DNA from: Thermohalobaculum sp039027855
GTDB taxonomy: Bacteria; Pseudomonadota; Alphaproteobacteria; Rhodobacterales; Rhodobacteraceae
Direction of reading: 5' to 3'
DNA length: 64,000 bases
Assembly: GCA_039027855.1 (NCBI GenBank)
Contig: JBCCJI010000006.1
Location: 114,066-178,065, forward strand
A model generated the notes under the pieces. The model was not told where the DNA came from. It worked only from the letters and a program-made list of their open reading frames with translations, and did not search any database. The translations under genes and the position numbers were made by a program. Below are positions 16,651 to 25,591 of the stretch, piece by piece; the stretch's first letter is position 1, and the number at the start of each line of letters is the position of its first letter.

Positions 16651-17805
16651 TCAGGTGATGTAGCCGAAATTCTTCAGCGCGGCGTAGGTCTCGGGGAGGG
16701 CGTTGGCGACGGTGCCGCGGTTCTTCAGGTCAAGCTCCTCGCCCTCGTCCACCAGCTTGGTCACGGATGGATAGTTCTGTGCCAGCAGCGCCGCATGGTG
16801 CCAGTTGATGTAGAACTCGTGGTCGCGAAACGGGTTCGTGACCAGTGGCCGCCGGTGTTTGGAGGCCTTGAGCTTGGCGCCATCCACTTTACCGCCCTTG
16901 GTCCAGTACATCCGTGCGGTGGCGTAGGCGTCGATCTGCTCGGCCGGTGACAGGGTGCGATCGCCGCTGAATTCGGTGCCCTTGGATTTCAAGAAATCCT
17001 GCGCGAGATGGATGCCGAGCTTGCTGGTGCCAGTGTCTTCATTGAACAGGCTCGAGCTCGAATGGCGGCCGGGCAGCGGGTAGAGCTCGCGCGGCGTCCG
17101 GCCTTGGTTGGTGCCGGTGTAATCCGGGACCACGCATTTGAAGTTCTTGTCCTTGTTGATGATGCCGAGAGCCATCCGCTTCTTGATGTTCTCCTGCAGG
17201 ATCGAGCGGTACGAGGAGACCATCGGCGCCAGCGTCTCGGGTGTGCCAGCGCGGCTCGTCTGCTCGAATTTACCGTTATCCTTGAAGTCATTGATGCCCC
17301 CCGGCACCGGGTCGAAGGTAAAGATGTTCAGCTTGATGTTGCCGAGCGATGGGAAGCCGGCGGCCTGCATCAAGTGGGAGAGCATGATGCAGCTGACCGC
17401 GCCGCGCGAAAAGCCGCAGAGATTGACCGTCGAGAAACGCTCACGGTGCCACTCCATCCAGAGCCATTGGAGTGCCACGATGATGTTGGACTGGGTGCCG
17501 CCGCCGGTGCCGGCATTGATCTTGCCGTAGTTGTTCTTCAGCATCTTGTTCCAGGCGTCCTCGACCTTGCCGTCCTTGGACTTCCAGAACTTGATGTTCG
17601 AAATTTTCGAGCTGGAGTTATTGCCGCTCTCAACCATTTTTAGGATCGACTCGGAGTTCTGGATCTTCGCGCCGCCGGGGCCGTCGAAGATGATCTTCCG
17701 CTCGCCCTTGGTCAGCGAATGGAGCAGCGGCGTGGCGAATTTGTCCGTCTGTTCGCGGTTGTTGCCGCTGCCGCAGAAGTAGATCGTGACGACATCCTTG
17801 GCCAT
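16651..17805 (-). CDS. Lipase-like alpha/beta hydrolase (DUF2235/T6SS effector-like)
   Basis: Protein of 384 aa starting at the ATG at 17805, which has GGGAGG upstream; the open frame extends 67 codons further but without a ribosome-binding site. It begins VVTIYFCGSGNNREQT and carries the nucleophile elbow LCGFSRGAVSC (GxSxG, Ser about 133), then FTFDPVPGG (Asp about 165). This GFSRGA...DP arrangement is that of DUF2235-type hydrolases, which include type VI phospholipase effectors. A catalytic His could be in YINWHHAALL, which is inference. No signal peptide. It is Lys- and Asn-rich (NKMLKNNYGKINAG), unlike neighbours, suggesting horizontal acquisition. No secretion genes are nearby, so an effector role is only a possibility. 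Confidence 0.72.
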   Translation of the reverse strand: MAKDVVTIYFCGSGNNREQTDKFATPLLHSLTKGERKIIFDGPGGAKIQNSESILKMVESGNNSSSKISNIKFWKSKDGKVEDAWNKMLKNNYGKINAGTGGGTQSNIIVALQWLWMEWHRERFSTVNLCGFSRGAVSCIMLSHLMQAAGFPSLGNIKLNIFTFDPVPGGINDFKDNGKFEQTSRAGTPETLAPMVSSYRSILQENIKKRMALGIINKDKNFKCVVPDYTGTNQGRTPRELYPLPGRHSSSSLFNEDTGTSKLGIHLAQDFLKSKGTEFSGDRTLSPAEQIDAYATARMYWTKGGKVDGAKLKASKHRRPLVTNPFRDHEFYINWHHAALLAQNYPSVTKLVDEGEELDLKNRGTVANALPETYAALKNFGYIT

Positions 17806-18116
17806 GCTGCCCTCCCTTAGCCGCGCCGCGCTACATTTCCACCGCGCTGCAATTTGTTCAATCAACGGTGGCGTGCATTTGCTTTTGGCGCACAGGCATT
17901 GCGGTTTCCGGCCGCCGCGGATGGATCGTTGGCTATCGGAGTGTTGCGGCGCAGCATCACCTGGGATTGGCTGCGCTGCAGTGCAGCATTCGGATTTCGC
18001 GGCCAAGGCGTGGCATTGGATGATGGGGATCGGGAGGGAACACCGGACAGGATCGGCTCGCGGGCTATCTGCTCGCGGGCGGGGGCGTCATTCACGGCCA
18101 TCGCATGGAGGTGACC
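17806..18116. other. Divergent intergenic region, no gene recognised
   Basis: About 310 bp between the divergent hydrolase and small membrane protein genes. It is somewhat richer in A+T near 17830-17880, as expected for promoters, but I cannot define -35/-10 boxes. No convincing coding frame. Confidence 0.4.
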
Positions 18117-18353
18117 ATGGGCGACGACTACGTGTTCGGCAGCATGCTGCTGCCATTTCTCACTGCGCTTTTCATAACGCGTGGCCTGATGAGGCGCACG
18201 AAGCAGACCGCGACGCTCTGCACCTTCGTTGTGCCTGCGCTTTTGCTCACAGGCTTTGGCGTGAGCGGCTCGGGGCTCTGGGTGCTGCTCGTCTTCGGGG
18301 CGGCCATGGGCTTTTTCGCCGCTGAGACCGAAAGATTTGCCGAGCGTTTCTGA
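18117..18353 (+). CDS. Small membrane protein, 78 aa
   Basis: Unrecognised family. The ATG at 18117 is chosen because GGAGG (18107-18111) precedes it; an ATG four codons upstream overlaps that site. Hydrophobic segments: MLLPFLTALFITRGLM, then TATLCTFVVPALLLTGFGV and WVLLVFGAAMGFFAA, i.e. about two or three short transmembrane helices. It ends in an amphipathic ETERFAERF. It is divergent from the hydrolase gene. If the hydrolase were a toxin, an immunity role for this neighbour could be asked, but nothing in the sequence shows it. Confidence 0.6.
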   Translation: MGDDYVFGSMLLPFLTALFITRGLMRRTKQTATLCTFVVPALLLTGFGVSGSGLWVLLVFGAAMGFFAAETERFAERF

Positions 18354-18780
18354 AGGCTTACGGCGGCGGTACGGCCCTGGAATACGGCGCTCGGACAAGT
18401 GATCTGGCGCGACGCGATCTCAGGCACGATGTGGCTGAGATCGTGCACAGTGCGACCGACAGAGCCACTGTTGAAAGTGGCAAAGCGGGGCATGCGGCTC
18501 GACAGCGGCCGGCTTCAGGTTTTGGAAAGCCTGCCTTTTGCGAGTAGCGACAACGGGAGCCCTATGCCTCCCTGGCAACGTCGCCCCTGCACGCAGCGCC
18601 TGCCTGAAGCCATCAGCGGCGAACATCTCCTCGGCTTGAACACAGACAGAGAGCAGCTTTCAGCATTGCAGCGACTAAACTGCTTGGGTTGCCCGTGGCC
18701 ACGGTGCGCGGCGTCATCTCTGTCGGGACCGGCTCGGCCGACGCCGCGCCATGCAGAGGCGACGTGATGGGGATCTGCCG
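18354..18780. other. 427-bp stretch without recognised gene
   Basis: Overlapping frames exist on both strands but none has a ribosome-binding site, a motif or consistent codon usage. It contains a short inverted repeat GATCTCAGGCACGATGTGGCTGAGATC (about 18415-18441; 9-bp arms GATCTCAG.. / CTGAGATC). Confidence 0.4.
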
Positions 18781-19293
18781 TCAGCGCGACGCCCCGCGGC
18801 GCTGATCGAGGATCGAGGCACGTTCGACACCGCGGTCGGCCGCGCCAGCGAGCGCCCCGCGCTGGTAGGTCGTGCTGAGGCGTGAGAGTTGCTCGAGCCA
18901 TTGCTCGGCCGGCTGGCGCTGCGCGATGCTCTCGGGCACGGCGACCTCGTCGAAGCCGCACTCCAGCAGATAGGCGAACTGGTCGGCGATCACGGGGCCC
19001 GTGGCGCGCAGGCGCCCGGTAAAGTCGAGCTCACGCAGCACCCGGGCGACCGAGAAGCCACGGCCGTCGGCGAAACTTGGAAAGCCCACCGAGATCAGCG
19101 CAAGCCGGTCGAAGGCCGCCACGAGATCATGCGGATCGGCATCATTGGCGATGTGCAGACCGGTCGGTCCGGTGCGCCCGGTCGCCTCAGCCAGACGCTC
19201 GCGTGGCAGGATCGCCGGGCCATCGGGTGTGGGGTCATCCGCTATCACCACCGACCAGCGATCGTCGATCACCCCGGTCCGATCAAGCAGCAT
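18781..19293 (-). CDS. DUF934 family protein of the sulfite/nitrite reductase cluster
   Basis: Protein of 170 aa. Motifs fit DUF934: LALISVGFPSFADGRGFSVARVLRE and ATGPVIADQFAYLLECGFDEV. DUF934 genes accompany sulfite/nitrite reductase genes in alpha- and gammaproteobacteria and are thought to take part in assimilatory sulfur reduction, but the biochemical role is not settled. Its start overlaps the 3' end of the reductase gene by 11 bp on the same strand, so it is the last gene of a coupled cluster. No cysH-type gene follows in this window. Confidence 0.9.
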   Translation of the reverse strand: MLLDRTGVIDDRWSVVIADDPTPDGPAILPRERLAEATGRTGPTGLHIANDADPHDLVAAFDRLALISVGFPSFADGRGFSVARVLRELDFTGRLRATGPVIADQFAYLLECGFDEVAVPESIAQRQPAEQWLEQLSRLSTTYQRGALAGAADRGVERASILDQRRGASR

Positions 19294-20941
19294 CGTAGAG
19301 CGCCTCTTTGAAGGGGCCCATGCCGAGCCGGCGATAGGCCTGGAGGAAGGTCTCGTCCGGTCCCTCGCGGTGGGCGATGTAGGTGTCGATCACTGTCTCG
19401 ATCGCATCCGGCAGCTCTTCGTAACTGAAACCGGGACCGGTGCGCTCGCCGACGGCAGGCTGATCGGCAGGCTCACCGCCAAGCGTCAGCTGATAGCTCT
19501 CCACCCCGGCCTTATCGATGCCGAGAATGCCGATATGACCCACATGGTGATGCCCACAGGCATTGATGCAGCCAGAGATCTTGATCGACAGCGGACCGAT
19601 GTCCTTCTGGCGCTGGGTGTCGCCGAACCGCTCGGAGATCCGCTGTGCGACGGGGATCGAGCGGGCGGTCGCCAGCGCGCAGTAGTCAAGACCAGGGCAG
19701 GCGATGATATCGGTCACCAGCCCGCGATTGGGCGCATCGAGGCCGATGCCGGATAGCGCACGGTAGACCTTGTGCAGATCGCCGAGGCCCACATGGGGCA
19801 GGACGATGTTCTGCTCATGGGTGATGCGCATCTCGTCGGCCGAGTATTGCTCGGCAATATCGGCGAGGACGCGCATCTGCTCCGCCGTCGCATCGCCCGG
19901 GATGCCACCGACGGGCTTTAGCGAGACTGTGGCGGCACGATAGCCGGTGATCTTGTGGGCATGGCTATTGCGCGCCACCCAGTCGGCGAAACCGGGATCG
20001 AGTTTCAGCGCACGCTCGAAGCTTGCATCGGCATCGCCGCGGGGGGCGAGATCGGGGATCGCGAAGTAGGCGGCGATCCGGTCCCACTCCTCCTCGGGGT
20101 GGCGTACGGCATCGGCGTCGAGACGCGCATATTCGGCCTCGACCTGGGCCGCGAACCCCTCGATGCCCAACTCGTGCACCAGGATCTTGATGCGCGCCTT
20201 GTACTTGTTATCCCGCCGTCCGTGCAGGTTGTAGACCCGCAGCGCCGCGGTCAGGTAGGGCAGCAACTCCTCGCGCGACAGGAAGGCGCGGAGTTCCTTG
20301 GCGATGAAGGGTGAGCGGCCCTGACCACCGCCGACGAGCACGCGGTAGCCCTGCTCGCCCGCCTCGTTGCGCACGATGGCAAGACCGATGTCATGCACGG
20401 CGATGGCGGCCCGATCGGTGGCTGACCCGGTTACGGCAATCTTGAACTTGCGCCCGAGGAAGGTGAACTCCGGATGTAGTGACGACCACTGCCGCAGCAG
20501 CTCGGCGGTGATGCGCGGGTCCTCGATCTCCAACGGGTCGACGCCCGATAGCGGGTCGGAGGTCACATTGCGGATGCAGTTGCCCGAGGTCTGTATGGCA
20601 TGCATCTCGACCGAGGCGAGATCGTCGAGGATCGCGGGCACGTCCTTCAGCTTCGGCCAGTTGAACTGGATGTTCTGGCGGGTGGTAAAGTGGCCATAGC
20701 CGCGGTCGTAGGTCTCGGCGATATGGGCCAGCATGCGCATCTGCCGACTGCCAAGCGTGCCGTAGGGGATGGCGACGCGCAGCATGTAGGCATGTAGCTG
20801 TAGGTAGAGGCCGTTCATCAGCCGGAGCGGCTTGAACTCGTCCTCTGACAGGCTGCCCGCTAGGCGCCGCTTGACCTGATCACGGAACTCCGCCGTGCGC
20901 TCGGCCACAAAGCGGTGGTCGAACTCATCATACCGATACAT
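19283..20941 (-). CDS. cysI: Siroheme nitrite/sulfite reductase (hemoprotein)
   Basis: Reduces sulfite to sulfide (or nitrite to ammonia) by six-electron transfer, using a [4Fe-4S] cluster bridged to siroheme. At 552 aa it matches the single-chain CysI-like family of this group. Seen: NIQFNWPKLKDVPAIL and FTTRQN in the N-terminal half; cluster cysteines in CPGLDYCALA and SGCINACGHHHVG. Two half-domains typical of the fold are present. The neighbouring DUF2849 and DUF934 genes favour sulfur assimilation over nitrite. A promoter region with a long A+T-rich palindrome lies upstream of the cluster. The symbol is by homology of role; substrate preference is inferred. Confidence 0.92.
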   Translation of the reverse strand: MYRYDEFDHRFVAERTAEFRDQVKRRLAGSLSEDEFKPLRLMNGLYLQLHAYMLRVAIPYGTLGSRQMRMLAHIAETYDRGYGHFTTRQNIQFNWPKLKDVPAILDDLASVEMHAIQTSGNCIRNVTSDPLSGVDPLEIEDPRITAELLRQWSSLHPEFTFLGRKFKIAVTGSATDRAAIAVHDIGLAIVRNEAGEQGYRVLVGGGQGRSPFIAKELRAFLSREELLPYLTAALRVYNLHGRRDNKYKARIKILVHELGIEGFAAQVEAEYARLDADAVRHPEEEWDRIAAYFAIPDLAPRGDADASFERALKLDPGFADWVARNSHAHKITGYRAATVSLKPVGGIPGDATAEQMRVLADIAEQYSADEMRITHEQNIVLPHVGLGDLHKVYRALSGIGLDAPNRGLVTDIIACPGLDYCALATARSIPVAQRISERFGDTQRQKDIGPLSIKISGCINACGHHHVGHIGILGIDKAGVESYQLTLGGEPADQPAVGERTGPGFSYEELPDAIETVIDTYIAHREGPDETFLQAYRRLGMGPFKEALYDAA

Positions 20942-21033
20942 TGCTGTTGTCTCCGCCTGTTGCGGTTGTGCTGGAGGCTTTGAAGGCTTCGGCGATCACC
21001 GGTCTCGGTGAGAGATAAGGTGCCTGCTGACCG

Positions 21034-21366
21034 TCAGGCCGCGCGCGCCCGGATCTCCTCCGCCGCGGCCTGTGCCGCGAGGCCGACGGGCATCGTTGTC
21101 TGGCCCGAGGCTTTGATGCGCTCGCGCCGCTTGACGGGCACCGGAGAACCGCTGTCCAGTGTCACGGCGACGTCATAGGGGCCGATCACCAGATTGGCGC
21201 TCACGCCTTCCTCGGCCGCGGCGCGCAGGATTTCGGCCTCGTCCTTGGTGGCGGCGACATGCGCCCCGGCGATGTCGCGGATCCAGCCCTCGGCGCCGAG
21301 ATACACGGTGTCACCCTCGACCAGATCGTTTGCGGTGAAGACTACCGGAATGAATGCCTTGGGCAT
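21034..21366 (-). CDS. DUF2849 family protein
   Basis: Protein of 110 aa; the start at 21366 (MPKAFIPVVFTANDLVEGD) follows GGAG and fits the family, while an ATG 14 codons upstream does not. DUF2849 features are TANDLVEGDTVYLG and the later EAEILRAAAEEGVSANLVIGPYDVAV. The gene commonly precedes the siroheme reductase in alphaproteobacterial sulfur clusters, as it does here (92 bp upstream, same strand). It has no signal peptide and no metal motif. Role unknown; a regulatory or accessory function in sulfite reduction is inferred from context. Confidence 0.88.
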   Translation of the reverse strand: MPKAFIPVVFTANDLVEGDTVYLGAEGWIRDIAGAHVAATKDEAEILRAAAEEGVSANLVIGPYDVAVTLDSGSPVPVKRRERIKASGQTTMPVGLAAQAAAEEIRARAA

Positions 21367-21469
21367 GGTGTCGATCTCCTGACTGGTGCGACTCCGCCTG
21401 TGTTCCAATGGAAATAGCAGTGTGTCTGCGATCTTTCAATAAACAACATAACACATGTGAGCGCTCAAA

Positions 21470-21494
21470 TAATTACAATTTTAAAATGTAATTA
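21470..21494. promoter_or_regulatory. A+T-rich palindrome upstream of sulfur-reduction cluster
   Basis: TAATTACA (21470-21477) and TGTAATTA (21487-21494) are perfect 8-bp inverted arms around a 9-nt A/T centre, in an unusually A+T-rich 60 bp. The site lies about 105 bp upstream of the DUF2849 start and 130 bp upstream of folP. Symmetry suggests a dimeric regulator site; the regulator is unknown. Confidence 0.5.
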
Positions 21495-21602
21495 CGATCG
21501 AGTTGATGCCGGCGCTGCGTCACGGTAGGGCCAAGCGGGTGAGCGTCAGGCCGTGTCAGACGTCACCGCAAACGCCCGATGCCCGAGTGAGGACGGCACG
21601 CC

Positions 21603-21635
21603 CGTGACCGACACGTGACCGAGACGTGACCGAGA
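21603..21635. repeat. 11-bp tandem repeat at the folP start
   Basis: Three units CGTGACCGACA / CGTGACCGAGA / CGTGACCGAGA. Each unit contains GTG; the last supplies the GTG start codon chosen for folP at 21626. Confidence 0.9.
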
Positions 21636-22753
21636 TCCCGCGACGCTACGCCCGCCCGGTCTCCTGCGCGGCGCACCTTCCCGGTGGCTGGCCCCTCGGT
21701 GCGGGCCTCATGCGTTTTCGCGAGGTCAGCGTGACGGCGCGGGGGCGGGCTGACGAAGTGCTGCCGGCGGAGGCGGTCGGCATCGCCTATCCCGAACTGG
21801 CGGACACCATGGCGCGCCTGATGGCCCCGCCACCCGGTCCTGCGGTGCCCGACGTAATGGCCATCATCAACGTAACGCCCGACAGCTTTTCCGATGGTGG
21901 GGTAAATGACGCGCCGGCAGCGGCGGTGGCTTTTGCCCGCAAGGCGCTGAGATGCGGGGCGACGATCCTCGATTTCGGTGGGGAATCGACGCGTCCCGGC
22001 GCGACGCCGGTGGCGCCCGAGGCGGAGATCGCCCGTGTTGTTCCCGCAATGCAGGCCGTGCGCGCGATGATGGCGGCGGAGGGATATGCCGCGACGCTCT
22101 CGATCGACACGCGCAATGCTGCGACGGCGCGCGCTGCGCTCGGCGCCGGGGCGACGCTCCTCAATGATGTCTCCGCGCTCACCCATGATCCGGTCATGGC
22201 CGAGGTGGCGCCCGCCTTTGCCCGGGTCTGCCTGATGCATGCACAAGGTGACCCACAGACCATGCAGCAGCACCCACGCTACGATGACGTGGTGCTCGAC
22301 GTTTTCGACTATCTGGAAGGCCGGGTGGCGGCCGCGCGGGCGCTTGGCATCGGGCGTGAGCGGGTGATCGTCGATCCGGGCATCGGGTTCGGCAAGACGC
22401 TGGCGCACAACCTCGCGCTGATGGCGGCTCTCGCGCTTTTCCATGGGCTCGGCGCGCCGGTGCTGTTCGGCGCCTCGCGCAAGCGCTTTATCGGCACGCT
22501 GGCTGCGCCGACGGGCACCGGCGAAAAGGCGTCGGATCGTGCGCCGGGCTCGATCGCCGCGGCACTCATGGCGGCGGGCGAGGGCGTGCAGATCCTGCGG
22601 GTTCATGACGTGGCCGAGACCGCTCAGGCGCTCGCCGTCTGGCGGGCCATGGCCGAGGTGGCGCCGAGGACCGGTGGCGGGGCTGCTGATGGCGCCCGTC
22701 ACGCGGTCGCCGACGCCACCCTGAGCGACGCCGCGCCTGGAGGGAACGCATGA
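21626..22753 (+). CDS. folP: Dihydropteroate synthase
   Basis: Condenses 4-aminobenzoate with 6-hydroxymethyl-dihydropterin pyrophosphate to dihydropteroate in folate synthesis; the sulfonamide target. About 375 aa. Signatures: MAIINVTPDSFSDGG (about 75-89), DFGGESTRPGA, LSIDTRNA, LLNDVSAL, VIVDPGIGFGKT and FGASRKRFIG. The N-terminal 75 residues before the barrel resemble the extension in related alphaproteobacterial enzymes, supporting a start near the GTG at 21626; the exact start is uncertain because it lies in a tandem repeat. A C-terminal Ala/Gly-rich tail follows the barrel. The stop overlaps the glmM start (ATGA), so the two are coupled. Confidence 0.93.
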   Translation: MTEIPRRYARPVSCAAHLPGGWPLGAGLMRFREVSVTARGRADEVLPAEAVGIAYPELADTMARLMAPPPGPAVPDVMAIINVTPDSFSDGGVNDAPAAAVAFARKALRCGATILDFGGESTRPGATPVAPEAEIARVVPAMQAVRAMMAAEGYAATLSIDTRNAATARAALGAGATLLNDVSALTHDPVMAEVAPAFARVCLMHAQGDPQTMQQHPRYDDVVLDVFDYLEGRVAAARALGIGRERVIVDPGIGFGKTLAHNLALMAALALFHGLGAPVLFGASRKRFIGTLAAPTGTGEKASDRAPGSIAAALMAAGEGVQILRVHDVAETAQALAVWRAMAEVAPRTGGGAADGARHAVADATLSDAAPGGNA

Positions 22754-24099
22754 GCCGCAGTCTGTTCGGCACCGATGGCATCCGCGGCCGTGCCAACCGC
22801 CACCCCATGACGACGGAAGTGGCGCTCGCGCTCGGCCGGGCGGCGGGGACGCATTTCCGCACTGGCCAACATCGCCACACCGTCGTCATCGGCAAGGACA
22901 CGCGCCGCTCGGGCTACATGCTCGAGTTCGCCCTTGCCTCTGGCTTTGTTTCGGTCGGCGTCGATGTCGAACTGCTTGGCCCGATGCCCACACCAGCGGT
23001 CGGCATGCTGACCCGGTCGCTCCGCGCCGATCTCGGGGTGATGATCTCGGCCAGCCATAACCCGTTTGAGGACAATGGCATCAAGCTGTTCGGCCCCGAT
23101 GGCTATAAGCTGTCGGACGCGGTGGAGGCCGAGATCGAGGCGCTGATGGCAGGTCGCACCGACCCGCATCTGGCCGAGCCCGCCGATATCGGGCGGATCC
23201 GCAACCTGCGCGACGGTCGTGCGCGCTATATCGAGTTCGCCAAATCCAGCCTGCCGCGCGGGCGGGGGCTGAAAGGCCTCACCGCGGTGATCGACTGCGC
23301 CCATGGCGCGGCCTATGCCACGGCGCCCGACGTGCTGTGGGAACTGGGTGCGGAGGTGATCGCCATCGGCACCAAGCCCGATGGGGTCAACATCAATGTC
23401 GGCTGCGGGTCGACCGACCCTTCGGCGGCACAGGCGGCGGTGGTGGCGAACGGCGCCGATATCGGCATCGCGCTCGATGGCGATGCGGACCGGGTGCATG
23501 TGATCGACGAACGCGGTCGGGTGATCGACGGCGACCATATCATGGCGCTAATCGCCACGCGCTGGGCGGCCGAGCAGCGGCTGGCGGGCGGTGCGCTCGT
23601 GGCAACGGTCATGTCGAACCTGGGCCTAGAGCGGTATCTCGGTGGCCAGGGCATTCGCCTGATCCGCACCAGGGTCGGCGACCGCTATGTCGTCGAGGCC
23701 ATGCGCGCGCATGGCCACAATCTCGGTGGTGAGCAGTCGGGCCACATCATCATGACCGACCATGTCACCACGGGCGATGGCCTGATGGCGGCGCTGCAGG
23801 TGCTGGAGGCGATGACCGCCTCGGGCCGGCCGCTCTCCGAGATCGTCGATCTGTTCGAGCCCTTGCCGCAGATCCTGAAGAACATGCGGTTCAATGGCGC
23901 CGCCCGGCCGTTGGAGGATCCGGCGGTGAAGGCGGCGATCGCTAAGGGCGAGGCGCGGTTGGGTGCCGCCGGGCGCCTGGTGATCCGCCCCTCCGGCACC
24001 GAACCGCTGATCCGCGTCATGGGTGAGAGCGAGGATGCCGCGCTGTTGGAGGAGATCGTCGATACGATCTGCGCTGCCGTGGCCAACGTGGCGGATTGA
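22750..24099 (+). CDS. glmM: Phosphoglucosamine mutase
   Basis: Interconverts glucosamine-6-phosphate and glucosamine-1-phosphate on the route to UDP-GlcNAc for peptidoglycan and lipopolysaccharide. At 449 aa it has the family length. Seen: SLFGTDGIRGRANRHPMTT at the N-terminus, phosphoserine loop MISASHNPFEDNGIKLFG (about 97-114), metal loop IALDGDADRVHVID, EQSGHIIM, and phosphate-binding RPSGTEPLIRVMG near the C-terminus. The start overlaps the folP stop by 4 bp, the conserved folP-glmM pair of many bacteria. Confidence 0.97.
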   Translation: MSRSLFGTDGIRGRANRHPMTTEVALALGRAAGTHFRTGQHRHTVVIGKDTRRSGYMLEFALASGFVSVGVDVELLGPMPTPAVGMLTRSLRADLGVMISASHNPFEDNGIKLFGPDGYKLSDAVEAEIEALMAGRTDPHLAEPADIGRIRNLRDGRARYIEFAKSSLPRGRGLKGLTAVIDCAHGAAYATAPDVLWELGAEVIAIGTKPDGVNINVGCGSTDPSAAQAAVVANGADIGIALDGDADRVHVIDERGRVIDGDHIMALIATRWAAEQRLAGGALVATVMSNLGLERYLGGQGIRLIRTRVGDRYVVEAMRAHGHNLGGEQSGHIIMTDHVTTGDGLMAALQVLEAMTASGRPLSEIVDLFEPLPQILKNMRFNGAARPLEDPAVKAAIAKGEARLGAAGRLVIRPSGTEPLIRVMGESEDAALLEEIVDTICAAVANVAD

Positions 24100-24234
24100 T
24101 CTGCCTCATAGGTCGTGAGAGTGGCGGCAGCGACGTTTGTTGCAGCGTCTGCCGATGCGTCAGCCATCGCAGGATGTCAGTGCTCGGCGGGCTGGTCTAG
24201 GTCATCGACCACGGCCCCGCTGAGACGTTATCGC

Positions 24235-25209
24235 TCAGCCGTGGGCGTGCCCACCGCGGCGCAGGCCAAGCAGGCCCTGGCTGACCGCCAGCCCGGCCGC
24301 GATCATCACCAGCGCAATCCCGAGACGCGGTGACGGCGTCTCTCCGAGGAAGACGGCGCCGAAGATCACCGCCCAGACCGGCACCTGATAGTTCACCAGT
24401 GCGAGAAAACCTGGACCCGCCGAGCGGATCACGGCGAAAAGCATCACCGTGGCGAACGCCGTGGGGACGAGACCGAGATAAGCGATGGCCGCCACGGCCT
24501 GCCACGACGGCATTACTTGCAGCGTGTCGTCCAGCGCCAGGGCCAACGGCATGGTGATCGCGGCCGCGAGGCTGAGCGCCGCCGTGGAGAAGGCGATCAA
24601 GCCACGATCCGGCGCGCGTTTCGACGTGATGGATCCGGCCGCATAGCAGAGCGCGACGGTCAGGCAGGCGAGTTGGGCCAGGATCGCGACACTGCCGCCC
24701 GAACCGAGGCCAAACACCGCGTCCGGCCCGATCAGCACGGCAACCCCGCCAAAACCCAGCGTGAACCCGGCCGTCTTGCGCAGCGTCATCCGCTCACCCG
24801 CAACGAAGACATGGCCGAGGGGCAACACGAAGAAGGGCACCGTGGTCATCAGCACCCCGGCCAGCGCGCTGTCGATATGCGCCTGTGCCCAGCTGAGCAG
24901 CGAAAACGGCACGGCATTGGCCGTCAGCGCGACGGCGAGGGCGAAGACCCAGAACCGCCGGTCCTCGGGCGTGCGAAGACCGGGCAGCGCCTCGCCCACG
25001 ATGGCACGCAGGATGTTGATCGCGACGGCCGCCAGCGCGAGGCGAAGACCCGCGATGGCGAAGGCGCCAAAATCCGCCGTCGCCACCTTGGTCGCCATGA
25101 AAGCCGCACCCCAGACCATGCCGAGCGTGATCAGCATGACCCAGTCGCGTGGCCGAGGGCGGGGCGCCCCGGCGGGCGCTGTGGTGGTTGTTGCGGAGGC
25201 GCTGGTCAT
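24235..25209 (-). CDS. EamA/DMT family transporter
   Basis: Inner-membrane protein of about 324 aa with two EamA repeats and around ten hydrophobic segments, e.g. WVMLITLGMVWGAAFMATKV, FAIAGLRLALAAVAI, VFALAVALTANAVPFSLLSW, LAQLACLTVALCYAAGSI, AAIAYLGLVPTAFATVMLF and LALVNYQVPVWAVIFGAVFL. Drug/metabolite transporters of this kind export amino acids, nucleosides or other small molecules; the substrate is not deducible. The ATG at 25209 (MTSASATTTT) is preferred to a TTG 12 codons upstream. It is convergent with glmM and divergent from serC. Confidence 0.92.
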   Translation of the reverse strand: MTSASATTTTAPAGAPRPRPRDWVMLITLGMVWGAAFMATKVATADFGAFAIAGLRLALAAVAINILRAIVGEALPGLRTPEDRRFWVFALAVALTANAVPFSLLSWAQAHIDSALAGVLMTTVPFFVLPLGHVFVAGERMTLRKTAGFTLGFGGVAVLIGPDAVFGLGSGGSVAILAQLACLTVALCYAAGSITSKRAPDRGLIAFSTAALSLAAAITMPLALALDDTLQVMPSWQAVAAIAYLGLVPTAFATVMLFAVIRSAGPGFLALVNYQVPVWAVIFGAVFLGETPSPRLGIALVMIAAGLAVSQGLLGLRRGGHAHG

Positions 25210-25591
25210 CGGGATTTCTGGAATGGCGAGGTCACGCTGGACCAAGGGCAGGCGCTATCGTGCCGGACGGCCCGTGCCAAGCACCAGAGCGCCGCGGCGC
25301 CGTCGCAATCGCGTGTCCCGACGCGCCGGTTGGCTCTCGCATTCGCCGTTGCGCCGGGCGGCCATTCGAACGCTTGGACGATACCCTGTGGGTCAGTGCG
25401 AGTGTTGAGGTCCGTTACCACCGTCGGGACCCAGCCTGCGCACCGACACCGCCAACCATCTAAGCCCCTCGCGTGCTGTCTTGCAGCGAGCGCGCCGCGT
25501 CATGCGCACGGTGTCGCTAAGCCGCAAGCCGCTGGTCGAGCGTCCGTTGCAGATCGCGACCGGCCTGTGCAGCGGCGGTTGATTGCCAACC
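25210..25591. other. Upstream region of serC, no gene recognised
   Basis: Between the divergent EamA and serC genes. No coding frame with a start signal or motif. Promoters for both genes must lie here or nearby; I cannot place boxes. Confidence 0.4.
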
